Below the pieces are notes generated by a model, which was not told the origin of the DNA, searched no databases, and worked only from the letters and a program-made list of their open reading frames with translations. The position numbers were made by a program, and so were the translations under genes. From NCBI GenBank assembly GCA_964609625.1, contig CAZSRS010000009.1, positions 57,303 to 121,302 of the forward strand: 64,000 bases of DNA, written 5' to 3'. Shown one piece after another: positions 61,896 to 64,000 of the stretch (position 1 is the stretch's first letter; the number at the start of each line of letters is the position of its first letter). The DNA comes from G963674665 sp964609625. Its GTDB lineage: Bacteria; Desulfobacterota; Desulfovibrionia; Desulfovibrionales; Desulfovibrionaceae.

Positions 61896-63097
61896 TGTTG
61901 GGAAACGCCCTGCTGCTCGCCCTGCGCTCCATCCGGCGAAACCTGATGCGCTCTTTTCTGACTATCCTCGGAATCGTCATCGGCGTGGCCGCCGTGATCA
62001 CCATGGTCACCCTGGGCAACGGAGCCACCAGGTCGGTCTCCGACCAGATCGCCAGCATGGGCAGCAACCTGCTGATAGCGATTCCAGGCCAGCGTTTCGG
62101 TCCTGGATCCGGCGACGCTCCGAAATTCAAGATCGCGGACGTCGAGGCCATTCGAAGCCAGATCTCCGCTGCCGAATGGGTCGCTCCGGTGGTCAGCAAG
62201 GGGGCCACGGCCGTGTACCAGGCGAGCAACTGGTCCACGGTGATCACCGGCAGCAACGGCGATTATTTCCCGGCAGGAAACTGGGAACTGGCCGCTGGCC
62301 GCGGCTTCAGCGAAACAGAAGAACGCGCGGGCAAGGCGGTGTGCGTCATAGGCGAGAGCGTGCGCGAAAAGCTGTTCGGCAGGCAAAACCCGGTGGGCAG
62401 CGAGATTCGCATCAAGCAGTTCGCCTGCGAGGTCATCGGCCTGCTCAAGTCCAAGGGGCAGTCGGCCATGGGGCAGGACCAGGACGACACCGTGGTCATG
62501 CCCTTGCGCACGGTGCAACGCCGTCTGGCGGGCACGCAGGACATCAACCGCCTGTCGGTCTCGGTGCGCGCGGGGGCTTCCATCGATGGGGTGAAGCGGC
62601 AACTCACCCTGCTGTTGCGTGAACGGCGCAACATCGGCGAGAACGAGGATGACGACTTCCGGGTGATGGACACCCGGCAGATCGCGGAGGCCCTTACCTC
62701 GACCACGAAGGTCCTGACCATGCTCCTCGGCGCGGTGGCCGCGGTGAGCCTGCTGGTGGGGGGCATCGGCATCATGAACATCATGCTGGTGTCGGTCACG
62801 GAACGCACCAGGGAGATCGGTATCCGCCTGGCCATCGGCGCCCTGGAGCGGGAGGTGCTGCTCCAGTTCCTCATCGAGGCCGTGGTGCTGTCCAGCCTCG
62901 GAGGGCTGGTGGGCATCGCCCTGGCAACCGGCGCCTCCATCGCTCTCGCTGGCCTGATGGACGTGCCCTACTTGTTCGACCCTTCCATCAACCTGCTGTC
63001 GTTTCTGTTCTCCGCCGCCATCGGCGTGCTCTTCGGGTTTTTTCCGGCGCGCCGGGCAGCAAGGCTCGATCCCATCGACGCCCTGCGGCACGAGTGA
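61895..63097 (+). CDS. MacB-type ABC transporter permease
   Basis: This 400-residue permease has the MacB layout. It has one N-terminal helix (LTILGIVIGVAAVITMVTLG), a periplasmic domain of about 240 residues (MacB_PCD, with AVYQASNWSTVITGSNGDYF) and three C-terminal helices. The FtsX signature SLLVGGIGIMNIMLVSVTER is followed by REIGIRLAIGA and FFPARRAARLDPIDALRHE at the end. It completes a tripartite pump for toxic compounds or macrolide-like substrates. The stop is four bases from the convergent small gene. Confidence 0.94.
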   Translation: MLGNALLLALRSIRRNLMRSFLTILGIVIGVAAVITMVTLGNGATRSVSDQIASMGSNLLIAIPGQRFGPGSGDAPKFKIADVEAIRSQISAAEWVAPVVSKGATAVYQASNWSTVITGSNGDYFPAGNWELAAGRGFSETEERAGKAVCVIGESVREKLFGRQNPVGSEIRIKQFACEVIGLLKSKGQSAMGQDQDDTVVMPLRTVQRRLAGTQDINRLSVSVRAGASIDGVKRQLTLLLRERRNIGENEDDDFRVMDTRQIAEALTSTTKVLTMLLGAVAAVSLLVGGIGIMNIMLVSVTERTREIGIRLAIGALEREVLLQFLIEAVVLSSLGGLVGIALATGASIALAGLMDVPYLFDPSINLLSFLFSAAIGVLFGFFPARRAARLDPIDALRHE

Positions 63098-63101
63098 GCC
63101 T

Positions 63102-63278
63102 TCACCGCTCCCGCGAGAGGAGGCGAGTGAGCACAGGCAGGGTGCGAACCGTTTTCAGCAGGTGATTCTGCCCGGGCTCCCGCCAGGCGCGGATCAGGCC
63201 GCAATCCAGCTCGTCCTCGATGGCCACGACCTCGTGGGGGATGGGTACTTCGATTACCGGCAAGGGTACGGTGTTCAT
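63102..63278 (-). CDS. Small hypothetical protein downstream of SNF2 helicase
   Basis: This 58-residue frame starts at ATG 63278 with AGGA eight bases upstream, 18 bases after the helicase stop, and ends at 63102. The product begins MNTVPLPVIEVPIPHEV and ends TRLLSRER. It is acidic in the middle (IEDELDCG) and basic at the end. No family is recognised. Tight spacing to the helicase and a good ribosome site support it as a real co-transcribed gene. Confidence 0.6.
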   Translation of the reverse strand: MNTVPLPVIEVPIPHEVVAIEDELDCGLIRAWREPGQNHLLKTVRTLPVLTRLLSRER

Positions 63279-63296
63279 GGTCGTTCCTGGTGGCGA

Positions 63297-64000
63297 TCAC
63301 ACCTCGAACAGCTGCTCCAGATCGTCGCGGGTCAGGGATTTCCAGGCGTCCTGGCCGGGAATGATGGACTCGGCCACGTCGCGCTTGCTCTCCTGCAGCT
63401 TGAGGATCTTCTCCTCCACCGTGTTTTGGCAGATCATCTTGTAGGCAAAGACTTGGCGGGTCTGGCCGATGCGGTGGGTGCGGTCCGTGGCCTGGTTTTC
63501 CACGGCCGGGTTCCACCATGGGTCGTAGTGGATCACGTAGTCCGCGCTGGTCAGGTTCAGGCCCGTGCCCCCTGCCTTGAGTGAGATCAGGAAGATGGGG
63601 ATGTCCGGGTCGTTGTTGAAACGATCCACCTGTTCGAAGCGGTCCTTGCTCGAGCCGTCCAGGTAGGCGAAGGGCGTGTTGTTGATCACCAGCCAGGAGC
63701 GGATGATGTGCAGCATCTGCACGAACTGGGAAAAGACCAGGACCTTGTGCCCCTCCTCGATGATGTCCGTGACCATGTCCTTGAAGGCGTCGAACTTTCC
63801 CGAGGGGAGGTTGGTGCTCACGCCGGGCATGTCCAGCTTGAGCAGCCTGGGGTGGCAGCAGATCTGGCGCAGTTTGAGCAGGGCGTCGAGGATGGACATC
63901 TGGGACTTGGCCAAGCCCTTTTCGTCCACGTCCTGGAGCACCTGTTCCTTGAGCTTCTTGGCCAGGGCCGCGTAGAGATCCAGCTGTTCGTCGGCCAGGG
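63297..64000 (-). CDS. SNF2-family DEAD/DEAH-box helicase, C-terminal part
   Basis: About 234 C-terminal residues are visible and the gene continues beyond the right edge. The helicase C-terminal domain has LLKLRQICCHPRLL, KVLVFSQFVQML, YLDGSSKDR, ISLKAGGTGLNL and the SNF2 hallmark DPWWNPAVENQATDRTHRIGQ. Proteins of this class remodel protein-DNA or RNA polymerase complexes (RapA-like) or belong to defence loci. Nothing in the visible part decides between these. Confidence 0.93.
   Translation of the reverse strand, partial: LADEQLDLYAALAKKLKEQVLQDVDEKGLAKSQMSILDALLKLRQICCHPRLLKLDMPGVSTNLPSGKFDAFKDMVTDIIEEGHKVLVFSQFVQMLHIIRSWLVINNTPFAYLDGSSKDRFEQVDRFNNDPDIPIFLISLKAGGTGLNLTSADYVIHYDPWWNPAVENQATDRTHRIGQTRQVFAYKMICQNTVEEKILKLQESKRDVAESIIPGQDAWKSLTRDDLEQLFEV

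Overview
The window looks like a chromosomal segment of a GC-rich, anaerobic deltaproteobacterium, most likely a sulfate reducer of the Desulfovibrionales. This is inference from gene content: a very high density of two-component genes, a TauE exporter beside a PEP-synthase-like protein, an Hsp20/Lon-like protease pair, a DsrE-family protein, a complete futalosine route to menaquinone and many four-base (ATGA) gene overlaps. I see no rRNA, tRNA, insertion sequence, prophage or CRISPR array.

Region 1 (1-8842) is one regulatory and transport unit read leftward. A membrane histidine kinase and an NtrC-type activator lie upstream of a near-perfect sigma-54 promoter (5745-5760). Two perfect palindromes sit 130-180 bases upstream of the predicted start of transcription. 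The promoter faces two stand-alone receiver proteins, a TauE permease, an unknown membrane protein and a PEP-synthase-like protein that has lost its phosphohistidine. Region 2 (9066-20095) holds a Tat-exported CapA-like protein and a five-gene signalling operon. That operon starts with a receptor with three periplasmic binding-protein modules and four PAS domains but no kinase. It is followed by a V4R-domain protein, a hybrid kinase without a sensor, an HD-GYP phosphodiesterase and a receiver-kinase fusion. The hybrid kinase carries a recent 234-base tandem duplication.

Region 3 (20380-40065) holds mostly housekeeping and accessory genes: Hsp20 with a Lon-like protease, FolE2 with a B12 radical SAM enzyme, a tRNA dihydrouridine synthase with IspH, CheV, a lone NeuB, and the YbbA/YbbP/TesA arrangement. 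It ends with a second signalling operon (periplasmic binding protein, kinase, receiver-HDOD, and a receiver with a degenerate HD-GYP domain).

Region 4 (40246-47425) is a treZ-GH57-treY operon that would make trehalose from glycogen-type glucans. Region 5 (47582-55018) holds sfsA and the menaquinone genes mqnD, E, C, A, X and B, with a TetR regulator at the head of the rightward operon. Region 6 (55110-57481) is an FNR-like regulator divergent from a zinc-ribbon/DsrE/permease operon, with a perfect TTGAT-N4-ATCAA box between them. Region 7 (57810-63097) is a CecR-type TetR plus a NodT/MacA/MacB efflux operon. The right edge holds a truncated SNF2 helicase followed by a 58-residue gene.
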